A program made the position numbers and the translations under genes. A stretch of 64,000 nucleotides of DNA, taken from IMG/VR virus record IMGVR_UViG_3300043570_002364, positions 1 through 64,000 of that record; one strand, given 5' to 3'. Within the stretch, counting starts at the first letter, position 1. Every line of letters starts with the position of its first letter. A model generated the notes under the pieces. That model did no database searches. It was not told the origin of the DNA and saw only the letters and a list, made by a program, of their open reading frames with translations. This DNA is from a virus. Below, piece by piece: positions 42,801-50,549 of this stretch.

Positions 42801-43706
42801 AACATCAATTTGGCCATAAATACTATCATTGTAAAAATTATATGTATATATGGCATTATCAGGAATGGCATTATCTGCTTTATCCAACTGCTTTATTAAA
42901 AACCAATCAGATGTTATGTTATTATTATTTTCTCTAAAACTTAACTCAATTGCTTTTACATCTGTACCTCCAGTTGATACGGAAATAGAAATTCTAGCAT
43001 TTAAACTTAAATCAGGGTTAGTTAAAAATAATGTAGGTTGTTGAGGTAATGGAACTATACTTTTTGAACTCCATACAGATTTTTCATTATTGTCATAAAC
43101 AAATCTGTAACAAAATTGGTACAATGAATTTCTTAAATTGTTTACAGTTACCAATGTATCATTTTCAAAAGTAACTTTAGGAGGCATAACTGGAGGAGCT
43201 TTTGCTATTAACAAATACTCTAATTTCCAAGATGTTCCATAATTTGAAATTATGTTTATACTTTTAGGTGGATTTAATCCATCATTGAAGTACAAAATAT
43301 CTCCTTCATTATCTCTATAAAATATATTAACTGATAATACTTTATATGAAGGATTAAAAGTTAAAATATCTATTCCGTCACTATCAGTTTTGCTTACTAA
43401 AACTTTAACAATATTATTATTACTTAAATCATAATATAAAATAGAATTATAACCATTACTATTCCATAAAAAATAATATGCCCTATTTCTTATTTTATCG
43501 GGGAAAAACCCAATAATCTTATTAGTTCCAGCAGGCAAAGTATATGGTAATAAAGTATTACCTAAGATATTAGACACTACTCTATCCTGACCAATACCCT
43601 CGGCATCTTTTGTAATATTTAATGCATCAATGTAATCTCCATTAGATATTCTATACTCAGCAATATCTAAATTCAATTTACCATTAAAAGGGTTATTTAT
43701 AATCAT
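39885..43706 (-). CDS. Large tail (nozzle/stabilisation-type) protein with Thr stalk and Cys-rich end (1273 aa)
   Basis: The body is beta-rich, beginning MIINNPFNGKLNLDIAEYRI with repeated strands (NGYNSILYYDLSNNNIVKVL), like the propeller-type tail proteins encoded after connectors in short-tailed phages. Residues about 1170-1240 are Thr blocks separated by AAP, AGP or AIP. The last 32 residues contain six cysteines (CPGAEPC, DC, GC, GC, IC). Position after the connector genes supports a tail nozzle or stabilisation role. The C-terminal arrangement suggests a surface-exposed stalk and knob. Confidence 0.8.
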   Translation of the reverse strand: MIINNPFNGKLNLDIAEYRISNGDYIDALNITKDAEGIGQDRVVSNILGNTLLPYTLPAGTNKIIGFFPDKIRNRAYYFLWNSNGYNSILYYDLSNNNIVKVLVSKTDSDGIDILTFNPSYKVLSVNIFYRDNEGDILYFNDGLNPPKSINIISNYGTSWKLEYLLIAKAPPVMPPKVTFENDTLVTVNNLRNSLYQFCYRFVYDNNEKSVWSSKSIVPLPQQPTLFLTNPDLSLNARISISVSTGGTDVKAIELSFRENNNNITSDWFLIKQLDKADNAIPDNAIYTYNFYNDSIYGQIDVIESSQLQDYVPQKANAAELANGNTLLYSGITEGYNKTNMDLLAYTPNSALDIPVPIYFFKDYCGLLFFATCNGIDSGSTGKILKIYLYGTGINTNGNVTTLDNPVGQYVVNVVNSSYTNIGYTYQNLTTPKTVLSILTSISAGLVANGNNWTQVSLVGNVLTMSNTNDFTLYSSGVKYISSTTNNPDNTQYANSWDSGYQYGLQYFDGQGRTIGTQTSRLSTFTTYKNNGTQFPQTYLEIKNRPPLEAIYYQVVRSNNTTYNKRLFWISNSAYRSPLSLNIVTPVYDLESYAYIDVSNISEYNKQFSTTVNVVSYSFVPGDRITFLRRFDSTGAIKNINIFDCEILGTEGSINTTVGVKEGNFIKIKYPQAVVDADPTNFNFDGDPDFRHYEIFLYNYSTNSDQSQKFFYEFGKCFGIGNSGTANAYHIGLEQTQSSTNPSTVPAIVSGTNGDLFYRKRSIILNNQWVYNCGNQDVNLIPSLTLTILPSLVMKLEIQNGQGPFDNSNYQVSTQPVIVNLSAGCFVPCYPEFTDTGFFYNKTTGIILLNIVFNVRITVDTTTSNVVPSFRMYLVSATQKNIQIIQTTHVIDASGYIFSCDTKVTIPASTKAWIGVYADNAYVASFDLTMGVLQNKTIEIIESSFNDAYNLTMNSNGRASVIDENARQIYFPTLIRFSQSYQVNTNINGTNTFYFEDFDEYDRSFGDVIRLHVRDRYLKVYQKFKVGNVPLLTQIIKDSANNPLQANTDKLINKIQYYSGDYGIGDAATSLAWNNFSDYFVDNYRGVVCRLSQDGITPISIVYFTNAFFTAKLATYRQTLNNGAAADGAIYTGNPCIYGVFDAYTNKYIIAMEEISRYSDCTFNGGIAIIYTPPITTTTTTTAGPTTTTTTTTAAPTTTTTSTTTSTTTAAPTTTTTTAAPTTTTTTAAPTTTTTTAIPVIYICPGAEPCVTYSSLIDCQDSGCLGCVEGICP
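40060..40166 (-). repeat. Exact 107-bp direct repeat, copy 2
   Basis: Identical to 38893-38999 and lying within the Thr-stalk coding region of the 1273-residue protein. Additional shorter copies of a TGTAGTTGTAGTCGTAGG-like unit extend the tract to the left (40003-40060), indicating stepwise in-frame expansion. Confidence 0.9.
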
Positions 43707-43709
43707 TTA

Positions 43710-44480
43710 TTATGCTTTTACGGTCATTCTTTGTGTATCTAAATTATTTTCATACGCTTGCATTAAATACAATGGTTTAAATTGAGCATTTGCTAATCTT
43801 CTTTGATTATAAAACTCTTGTTTTCTATCTCTTTTATCACCTAAGTTTCCTTTTCTTGTAGTTGGCAAATTTATAATATCTCTCCAAGCTAACCATGAAA
43901 GCATTGCTTCTCTAAATTGAATAGGGATAGAAAATGTTTCTTCTGGATTACCACTTGATAAGTATTCTATCATTAAATAAGAGTAATAGAAATATTGATT
44001 AAGCAATACTACACCATTTGAATCATCAATATTAAATTGACCTACAAATGGAGATCCACTAGGAAGCCCATAAATGTTATTAAAACCATATCCATCCCAA
44101 TAATTAAACCACACCGGCAAGTCTGATTGATACCAGGCTGCCAATGTATTATCTTGCGTTAAATCTAATCTATTAGGTTGCTGATCACCATAGTAAGTCA
44201 TTTTAGAGTTAAATTTCAATGGGATAATTTCACCTACTGAATTTAAAACACCAATTTTAGTATAGCTAATATAATCATTTGGCAATTGTGCTGTATAATT
44301 AGTCATATCAACTGGCACTTTTACTGTTCTTATTTTATAAAAAAAGTCAAGGCCTAATTTTTCCATACCTCTAACAGCTATATTGTATAGCTTTGTATAT
44401 TTGTGTACGGATTGTTCACTTTCATCAATGTAATCATTAATTACTGAATCAAGGGTTATATAATTTCTAACTTGCGACAT
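43710..44480 (-). CDS. Head-tail connector / ring protein (256 aa)
   Basis: A mostly helical protein with a beta insertion, containing YNIAVRGMEKLGLDFFYKIR at the start and RREAMLSW-like helical sequence (IQFREAMLSWLAWRDIINLP) near the end. Together with the two genes upstream of it, it forms a set of connector or ring proteins between head and tail nozzle. This is the usual order in crAss-like and other short-tailed phages. Exact ring position cannot be assigned. Confidence 0.7.
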   Translation of the reverse strand: MSQVRNYITLDSVINDYIDESEQSVHKYTKLYNIAVRGMEKLGLDFFYKIRTVKVPVDMTNYTAQLPNDYISYTKIGVLNSVGEIIPLKFNSKMTYYGDQQPNRLDLTQDNTLAAWYQSDLPVWFNYWDGYGFNNIYGLPSGSPFVGQFNIDDSNGVVLLNQYFYYSYLMIEYLSSGNPEETFSIPIQFREAMLSWLAWRDIINLPTTRKGNLGDKRDRKQEFYNQRRLANAQFKPLYLMQAYENNLDTQRMTVKA

Positions 44481-44482
44481 TT

Positions 44483-44755
44483 TTAATTATTTGATAAGTA
44501 AGCTAATATATCATTATGTCGGATCAGGAAATGCATTTCATTATTTACTATAATAGGCTCTCCTGCTCCTTTGATATGAAAAATAACATCATCTTTTTTG
44601 GCCTCAATTTTTATTTTAGCTGTACCATTGCCAACTGAAATTACTTTTGCCTTACAATTTCTTTCTCTAAATCCTTCAGGCAATAATAACCCACCTTCTG
44701 TTATTTCTTCAGGTGCAAATGGTTTTACTAAAACGAAATCTCTAATTGGTTTCAT
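44483..44755 (-). CDS. GroES-like co-chaperonin (90 aa)
   Basis: MKPIRDFVLVKPF, ITEGGLLLPEG and AKVISVGNGT match the conserved positions of Cpn10/GroES (KPLxDRVLVK, GGIxLP, GxVxAVGxG). The mobile-loop region (EEITEGGLLLP) is intact, so it could dock on the host GroEL, as T4 gp31 does, to fold a large capsid or tail protein. It is encoded between connector genes, which fits a role in virion assembly. Confidence 0.8.
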   Translation of the reverse strand: MKPIRDFVLVKPFAPEEITEGGLLLPEGFRERNCKAKVISVGNGTAKIKIEAKKDDVIFHIKGAGEPIIVNNEMHFLIRHNDILAYLSNN

Positions 44756-44766
44756 ATGTTTCTTTT

Positions 44767-45393
44767 TTAATTATCTACTCCATCATTGCTAGTATCAATT
44801 GGTCTTGATTTTTCAAAAGCCAATTGTCCTTTTATATATTCAATAATATGTGGGATATAATCATCTGGTACAACTAATGTTGAAGTTAAATCTGTTGAAT
44901 CACCACCACTAATTAATCTTAATGTTGCTTTATAATTTGTTAATGGTATTGCACTTTTAACATAAATCTTTTTACCTTCTATCCAATAAAGTATTTTATT
45001 TTGAATTGGTCTTAATTGTTCTTGATAAGCAACTTGATTCATACTTAATGGCATAGCCGTTTGAGATGTTTTTTTATCACCTACAAATTGCAACATAGCT
45101 ACACCTTCATTTCTTCCTAATGCATATGGTATAACTGGCAATGCAACACTATATGTAACAGAATCAACTGTTTCTGCATTAATAGTAATGTCCGTAAATG
45201 TTGTATAAAATGAATTATTTACATAAGCTATTCCGTCAATTTGAATATTATCTGTATAATTCTTCTTTGCAGCTAAACCAATAGCATCATTAAGCCATTG
45301 ATTAACTAAATTATAAGTAATATTTGAATCATCGGATGGCTGTCCGTTATATATTTGTCGCAATACTCTTTCTATAAGCGCATTTCTAGTCAT
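44767..45393 (-). CDS. Connector / ring protein (208 aa)
   Basis: The N-terminus is helical (TRNALIERVLRQIYNGQPSD, then LVNQWLNDAIGLAAKKNY) and is followed by a beta region (YSVALPVIPYALGRNEGVAM). This is a common shape for head-completion or ring proteins. It overlaps the neighbouring gene by one base. Assignment rests on context between portal/capsid and nozzle genes. Confidence 0.65.
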   Translation of the reverse strand: MTRNALIERVLRQIYNGQPSDDSNITYNLVNQWLNDAIGLAAKKNYTDNIQIDGIAYVNNSFYTTFTDITINAETVDSVTYSVALPVIPYALGRNEGVAMLQFVGDKKTSQTAMPLSMNQVAYQEQLRPIQNKILYWIEGKKIYVKSAIPLTNYKATLRLISGGDSTDLTSTLVVPDDYIPHIIEYIKGQLAFEKSRPIDTSNDGVDN

Positions 45394-46094
45394 TACTGTC
45401 CTGTTTGTGTTATTTGATTAGCATATTGCTCTACCATGCCGTCTTGTAAATTTAATCCAATTAATTTTAATGCACGCGTAATAATTTCTAGCAAGTCAAC
45501 ATCATCCCATACTGGGTTTACACTTCCAGTTACAGGAGTTTGAGCTGGAGGTTGAACTTGTCCAGGAGGGGCATAAACCGGCCTACCACTTACAGTTGTA
45601 TAAGCCCATACAATATCTGGTGCATTTTTAACATAAGTCAAAATAGCAGTTCCTAATGTTTTTGGATAAAATTGAAATTTGTCAGGCTCTATTAAATAAA
45701 TAGGATTAGTTGCAACAGGATCAATTTCGCTATTATAATAAGAATATAAACTATCTTGAGGTACAAATCTAATCCTTTTAAAATCAGTTGTAATTATCGC
45801 GTCCACTTGCAAATAATTAGCAGGATAAGGGGATTCCCCAGTTGAAGCATTAATAGTCAATGTAGCCTCTGTAATCAAAGGTGTTAATCTTTGTCTTATA
45901 TTTTCATTTTGACTATAATTAATCCTAGCTTGCGGCCTCCCGTATTGGTATTGTTGAAACTCTCCTAATAAATAATCTTGGTAAGAAATCTGTGCTTGAT
46001 TTATTACAAGATTAAAATCAGATGGTGTCAAATAACCATTTTGGGCTTTATTAACCGCAAATTGGCAAATACGATACATATCATTAACATTCAT
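45393..46094 (-). CDS. Connector / ring protein (233 aa)
   Basis: Helical start (MNVNDMYRICQFAVNKAQNG, LTPSDFNLVINQAQISYQDYL) followed by a beta segment (TEATLTINASTGESPYPANY) and a C-terminal helix (LEIITRALKLIGLNLQDGMV). The architecture parallels the next gene and fits an adaptor or ring protein. It has its own promoter-like element (46112-46119) after a terminator, so the connector and tail operon starts here. Confidence 0.65.
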   Translation of the reverse strand: MNVNDMYRICQFAVNKAQNGYLTPSDFNLVINQAQISYQDYLLGEFQQYQYGRPQARINYSQNENIRQRLTPLITEATLTINASTGESPYPANYLQVDAIITTDFKRIRFVPQDSLYSYYNSEIDPVATNPIYLIEPDKFQFYPKTLGTAILTYVKNAPDIVWAYTTVSGRPVYAPPGQVQPPAQTPVTGSVNPVWDDVDLLEIITRALKLIGLNLQDGMVEQYANQITQTGQ

Positions 46095-46111
46095 TGAAAT
46101 AAGTTATACAA

Positions 46112-46119
46112 CAAATATA
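46112..46119 (-). promoter_or_regulatory. -7 element TATATTTG for the connector/tail operon
   Basis: Minus-strand TATATTTG lies 17 bases before ATG 46094. It is immediately downstream, in the direction of transcription, of the terminator at 46132-46164, so capsid and tail operons are separated there. Confidence 0.55.
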
Positions 46120-46131
46120 CGAAAAAGTAAC

Positions 46132-46164
46132 AAAAAAGCCCCGTAATTTTTAGGCTACAGGGCT
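46132..46164 (-). terminator. Intrinsic terminator after the capsid operon
   Basis: The minus-strand RNA would form AGCCC-(C.A mismatch)-GTA paired with TAC-GGGCT, loop about 10 nt, followed by six U. It lies 24 bp downstream of the gene ending at 46188. Confidence 0.75.
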
Positions 46165-46187
46165 TCTTTTATTTAGAGGGGGAAGAA

Positions 46188-47081
46188 CTACACTAATTTC
46201 TTTAATTGCTCTAAAAATGCCTTACTTTCATCTTGAGGGAACATTGCAAATTCAACTAAATAATTTTGCGGTTTTTTGTCAGATGGTATCTTACAAATAT
46301 AACCTCCATTATTTGACCAATAAGCTGAACCTCTTTTTGTAGTAGTATCAATTTTATTATCAATTAAAGCTTTTTTAACTATAAATGCTATTTCAACTTC
46401 CTTAGAACCAGCACTTTGCATAAACTTATTAGGTTGAGCTTCAGCGTAAAGTTCATAGTCGTTTCTTAATGCATCCATAGATTTAGGCATCCCTAATTCA
46501 TCTGTAAATGTAATTCCCAAGAAATTGCAGTGCTTGCGCATTTCTTCGTCACTTGCCAATGAAGCATATTTAATTGCTTCAACTTTAGCAACTCTTTTAG
46601 CTCTTTCAAGCTCTGCTGTTCTCTGTGGATTCCATTGAAAGAATGTAATTTTTCTAGTACCTTTTTTGTTAGGATTGTCTAAATTAGCGTTACATAGATT
46701 TAAAAACTCAAGAGCTTCTACATCGTAATCAGCTATTCTTAATACTCTTCTATCAAAAATTAAGCTTCTTCTGTTTTGTTCAACGAATGATTTTTCAAGT
46801 CCTTTTTGATCTTCTACCCAAATACTTGGATAACCTCTCAAAAGTCTTATTCTTTCCATTCTACTTTTCTTTTCGTTCCAAACATCGTCAATACCTTCCA
46901 TATGGTATCTGCCATTTTTCTTAGTATCTGATAATTTGAAAATCTTGAAAGTTGTTGCTGTATTAGATGATAAGGATTCCTGCATAGCTTGCGCAGCCTC
47001 ATCATTTTGTCTTTGTACTTTTACTTCACCTTGTTGCGAAAAGTTAGCATCTGCTAACCCTATTGCCTTTAACTTTGCCAT
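46188..47081 (-). CDS. Conserved capsid-associated protein (297 aa)
   Basis: I place the start at ATG 47081 (MAKLKAIGLADANFSQQGEV) rather than the TTG at 47117, because the latter lies in the hairpin at 47107-47137. The body mixes helices and strands (FKIFKLSDTKKNGRYHMEG, DRRVLRIADYDVEALEFLNL), with a Lys-rich C-terminus. Genes in this place, after the major capsid protein, often encode decoration or vertex proteins. No function is proven. Confidence 0.65.
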   Translation of the reverse strand: MAKLKAIGLADANFSQQGEVKVQRQNDEAAQAMQESLSSNTATTFKIFKLSDTKKNGRYHMEGIDDVWNEKKSRMERIRLLRGYPSIWVEDQKGLEKSFVEQNRRSLIFDRRVLRIADYDVEALEFLNLCNANLDNPNKKGTRKITFFQWNPQRTAELERAKRVAKVEAIKYASLASDEEMRKHCNFLGITFTDELGMPKSMDALRNDYELYAEAQPNKFMQSAGSKEVEIAFIVKKALIDNKIDTTTKRGSAYWSNNGGYICKIPSDKKPQNYLVEFAMFPQDESKAFLEQLKKLV

Positions 47082-47106
47082 AAATGGTTTTTTAAATGTT
47101 AAAATA

Positions 47107-47137
47107 GGTAGAGGCAATCAATAAAGTTGCCCCTACC
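47107..47137 (-). terminator. Hairpin after the major capsid gene, attenuator candidate
   Basis: GGTAG-A-GGCAA pairs with TTGCC-C-CTACC (5 bp, an A.C mismatch, then 5 bp), loop 9 nt, positioned between the capsid gene (ends 47163) and the next gene (starts 47081). The tail after the stem is only weakly U-rich on the minus strand. It may reduce downstream expression relative to capsid protein or stabilise the capsid mRNA. Confidence 0.55.
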
Positions 47138-47162
47138 ATAATTATAAGTCCTAAATAACTAA

Positions 47163-48575
47163 TTAGTTACCTTGAACGATGATGAATTGGTTTGCTGCAC
47201 AAACACGAGTACCACGATAAGTGATCATCGCAATTTGATTAGTCATTGTACCATCTGTTGGATTAGGAGATCCACCACCATATTGCCATACACGAATACC
47301 GTTACCAACAGTACCACCCTGAGGAGGTTGTTGATACATAATAGTGATATTCTTGTAAACTTGAGCGGTTTTAGCATCCTTAGTTTCACCCATTGGGTAG
47401 ATTAAACCAAAATTACGGAAGTAATCAACTTGTGGAGTTAAACCAGTTGTAACCTCAGTGTTAAATGCGGCATACTTCTTAACAGACAATAAATATCCAT
47501 CAATAAAGATTTCTTGGAAACCATAAGCAACAGAAGCCTCTTTAGACTTTTCACCTTGTCCATAAACGAAAGCACCAGCTGGGTAAGCAGCAAAGATACC
47601 ATCAGAGAAATCTTGTCTTTGGAAAATGTCAGTTAACCATGCAGATTGTTTAGCACAACCGTTAACATCCATGATACGAGTGATTTCATGTAATTTAGCG
47701 ATGTCTAATGTACCTGGAGTGTAACCAACTGTTTCACCATCAGCAACTACTTTAGGGATGATACCTACAGAACCTTGAGAGTTAGAATCAATTGCAGTGT
47801 TATTTTGTAAATTACCACGCATTAATTTATTTTCTACGTTATTTTTGAAACGAACAAGAGTCTTATACATTCCTTTGTAAGTAAACGCAGTAACGCCATT
47901 TTGAGCCATATCTGGAGATACAGGGAACTCATAATATGTTTCAGCCATTTGCGCTAAGTCAGTGTTAGACCAACCATCACGAATTTCTGTTACATAGTTA
48001 TCATATCTTTCATCCAATTGAATCAAAGGATTGATAGCTTGAGAAGCTTCACCAGCATCTGCGTCACCACCGAATAATAAAACCTCACCAGCTAATAATG
48101 AACCAGAACCAGCTGATTGAAAACCTTGAGAAGTTTGCTTAGGAGCAACAACAAAAGTAAATGCATTCGGAACAGAATCATCAATAGATACGATAACACC
48201 CTCAATATTTGAAGATGCAACACGTAAAGTTTCATTAACTCTTAATGGAGATTGAGTACCACTGTTGTAGTAAGCTTCTGCTCCTAAAGTTAATGTAATA
48301 GAAGCACCAGCTGCGGCAGCAACTGTGCTATTGTTTGTAACACCTGGCATTAATTTACCGCGGTTTTCAAACCAGAAGTAGTTTAAGTTTTTAACTTCTT
48401 CCATGCCGCTATGAGCAGCTAACCACCATGTAAAATCTTCATTGCCATACTTTTGAGTGTATTGCTTGTAGTACTGTGGTGTTAATAATTGTAGGTCAAC
48501 CATAAGTTGCCTATTCTGGGTTTGCAACGAGATTGAACCCGGCTGCAAAATATTTGAGGTAGGTATTCCTGCCAT
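47163..48575 (-). CDS. Major capsid protein (470 aa)
   Basis: Size, composition and position (scaffold upstream, connector genes downstream) indicate an HK97-fold major capsid protein. The N-terminal region (QNRQLMVDLQLLTPQYYKQY, WWLAAHSGMEEV) would be the arm, a beta domain follows (NETLRVASSNIEGVIVSIDD), and the C-terminus reads TYRGTRVCAANQFIIVQGN. Codon use is less AT-biased than in neighbouring genes, as expected for a highly expressed product. Confidence 0.85.
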   Translation of the reverse strand: MAGIPTSNILQPGSISLQTQNRQLMVDLQLLTPQYYKQYTQKYGNEDFTWWLAAHSGMEEVKNLNYFWFENRGKLMPGVTNNSTVAAAAGASITLTLGAEAYYNSGTQSPLRVNETLRVASSNIEGVIVSIDDSVPNAFTFVVAPKQTSQGFQSAGSGSLLAGEVLLFGGDADAGEASQAINPLIQLDERYDNYVTEIRDGWSNTDLAQMAETYYEFPVSPDMAQNGVTAFTYKGMYKTLVRFKNNVENKLMRGNLQNNTAIDSNSQGSVGIIPKVVADGETVGYTPGTLDIAKLHEITRIMDVNGCAKQSAWLTDIFQRQDFSDGIFAAYPAGAFVYGQGEKSKEASVAYGFQEIFIDGYLLSVKKYAAFNTEVTTGLTPQVDYFRNFGLIYPMGETKDAKTAQVYKNITIMYQQPPQGGTVGNGIRVWQYGGGSPNPTDGTMTNQIAMITYRGTRVCAANQFIIVQGN

Positions 48576-48622
48576 GATATTTGTTTTTTGTTTTAAACGC
48601 CTCCTCCAAAGGCAATATCAAG

Positions 48623-49768
48623 TTACGAACTAAAGGCCCATTCAGCCATTCTTAGCCTTTCAGCTTCAACGCCATTTAAGTCTGGTTTCGCTCCTTGAGG
48701 AGTTGCGGTTTGGTTGATATTAATGTTTCCATTCTTCTTTAAATGAGCCAACAATCTTTGAGATGCTGCTTCATTTGCTATTTTAGAGAATATTTTTTCA
48801 CGATTCTCTAACAGATATTTATCTGCCATTATTTGTTGAACATTTGGTTTACCGTCCTTGTTAAACCATCTGTTTTCAAAATAAGTATCAGTGTCAAAAT
48901 CCTCTAATTGATTCTTCATTACCAATTTTTCATCTTCACCAACATTAAACGAAATCGGTATTTCAACATCCTCGTCTTTTACCGATACATTAAATCCGTT
49001 GAAGGATTGGAAATCAGAATTTAGCGTTTTTTCATATTCAGATCTAGCTTCTTGCATTATCTCAAATTCTGCTTGAGATTCAGCTTGTCTGCCAGATTCA
49101 TTATAAATATCTGGTAATTGAATATCAGATTTATATTTTTCTAATTCTGGTCTTGAAAGCTTTGCTTCAATCATTAATCTTTTCTCAACATAATCAACTT
49201 GATTTTGCCAAGTTTTTACTTTTTCAGTATAATCTTCATCAGAATCATCAAACGTCTGTTCTGGCTTTAAAGGTACATAAAATTTTTCAAAAAATAAAAG
49301 ATCAATTTCTTCCTGATCTAAATCTTTATGTTTATTTTTTATGTTTTCCTTTATAATTTCTACAGCTAAATCAGGATTTAGTTCAGCTGTAGTTAATTTA
49401 TCAAGTCTTTTTTGTTCATTTAAAACTTGATAAACATCATCTGCCTTACCTTCTCTGATAGCATCAAACAATGTTTTACTCACATCATCTTTAAATTCAA
49501 AAGAAGGTTGTTCTTTAAATTTTTTAAATTGATTTTCAGCATCTTCTACACTTTCAAACCCAAATCTTTCTTTTACAAATTGGTTTTGATCAAATGATGA
49601 ATTAGATACTTGTTCATTTTGAGCCGATTGAGTACCATCTTGCGGCTCACTTGGTGCAGTAGGGGCTACTTCTACTGCTGGTTGTACTTGTGGTACATTT
49701 TCATCCGAAAACGGATTGTAACCTTCTGCCAGCTTAATTGGTGCTGACATGTCTGTATTCTCTGGCAT
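48623..49768 (-). CDS. Scaffolding protein (381 aa)
   Basis: The N-terminal 70 residues are Pro/Gln/Ser-rich and flexible (VAPTAPSEPQDGTQSAQNEQ). A predominantly charged helical body follows (EDAENQFKKFKEQPSFEFKD). The C-terminal region is basic with short helices (ANEAASQRLLAHLKKNG-type). Upstream position next to the major capsid gene and an acidic, helix-rich composition fit a scaffolding protein that is lost from the mature head. Confidence 0.78.
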   Translation of the reverse strand: MPENTDMSAPIKLAEGYNPFSDENVPQVQPAVEVAPTAPSEPQDGTQSAQNEQVSNSSFDQNQFVKERFGFESVEDAENQFKKFKEQPSFEFKDDVSKTLFDAIREGKADDVYQVLNEQKRLDKLTTAELNPDLAVEIIKENIKNKHKDLDQEEIDLLFFEKFYVPLKPEQTFDDSDEDYTEKVKTWQNQVDYVEKRLMIEAKLSRPELEKYKSDIQLPDIYNESGRQAESQAEFEIMQEARSEYEKTLNSDFQSFNGFNVSVKDEDVEIPISFNVGEDEKLVMKNQLEDFDTDTYFENRWFNKDGKPNVQQIMADKYLLENREKIFSKIANEAASQRLLAHLKKNGNININQTATPQGAKPDLNGVEAERLRMAEWAFSS

Positions 49769-49794
49769 AAATGCTGATTTGGTTTCTATTTTGT

Positions 49795-50124
49795 TTAAGC
49801 CGCTGTTGTTGTTGTAGTTGTTGGTGCAACTGTAGTAGTAGTAGTAGTAGTAGTTCCAGAACCAATTACTATAGTCCCACTACCATTTATGGTAATAGGA
49901 TATAAAACAGAATCATCTGTTAATAATTGTACGCCATACCAACTTGTACCATCTCCATAAATAGGCTGTGTTAATCTACTATCGGCAAATAATACATTTG
50001 CGGATGTTAATGTACTTGTTGTTGCATAAACAATTTGAGTGCCTTGATTAACTCCTATAAGATTTGCCTGAAAGGCATTAGGGTATGTATTTTTAGACAA
50101 TACATATGCTATTGAATTTGCCAT
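49795..50124 (-). CDS. Capsid-module small protein with Thr tail (109 aa)
   Basis: A beta-rich domain of about 90 residues (IAYVLSKNTYPNAFQANLIG, SVLYPITINGSGTIVIG) is followed by TTTTTTTTVAPTTTTTTAA. Encoded between portal and scaffold genes together with a partner at 50143. Probably an outer-capsid decoration protein with a glycan-bearing stalk. This is inferred. Confidence 0.75.
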   Translation of the reverse strand: MANSIAYVLSKNTYPNAFQANLIGVNQGTQIVYATTSTLTSANVLFADSRLTQPIYGDGTSWYGVQLLTDDSVLYPITINGSGTIVIGSGTTTTTTTTVAPTTTTTTAA

Positions 50125-50142
50125 TTTTTTTATTTTTTTTTA

Positions 50143-50526
50143 TTAAGGTGCTGCTGTTGTTGTTGTTGTTGTTGTAGAACCTTGTAATAATAAATATTTA
50201 CCAATAATGCCAAATTCCACAATTCCAGCAGCTGCAATGGATGAAACATCAGTTTTAGTGGATAAATTTACCCCTAATACTGCTACCCCATTAATAGGCA
50301 CTTCTGGTGCAGGCAATAATTGCCCTGTTATAGAACCATCATCATTCGTAGTGCTAAAACTAACTGTTCCAGATGTCCCTACAAATTGAACTACTGCTGA
50401 ATCCCATCCAGATAAATCTTGATAGAAATTGTTATTAGCATTAAAAGATTCAGTTGCATCTACAACTGTACTAATTTTTGAGCTAAATTTTTGTAGTCTT
50501 ATTAAAAGTTTACTTACCGTTGCCAT
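50143..50526 (-). CDS. Capsid-module beta-sandwich protein with Thr tail (127 aa)
   Basis: A beta sandwich-like domain (SGWDSAVVQFVGTSGTVSFS, then GVAVLGVNLSTKTDVSSI) ends in TTTTTTTAAP at the very C-terminus. Similar small beta proteins decorate phage capsids. The Thr tail is shorter than in the next gene but has the same AAP pattern. A capsid decoration role is plausible but not proven. Confidence 0.72.
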   Translation of the reverse strand: MATVSKLLIRLQKFSSKISTVVDATESFNANNNFYQDLSGWDSAVVQFVGTSGTVSFSTTNDDGSITGQLLPAPEVPINGVAVLGVNLSTKTDVSSIAAAGIVEFGIIGKYLLLQGSTTTTTTTAAP

Positions 50527-50549
50527 TTTTATTTATTTTAAGTTTTTAT

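Noticed and set aside
47082-47117. TTG start at 47117 for the capsid-associated gene
   Set aside because: The extra residues would be coded by the hairpin at 47107-47137. ATG 47081 has a normal AT-rich leader.
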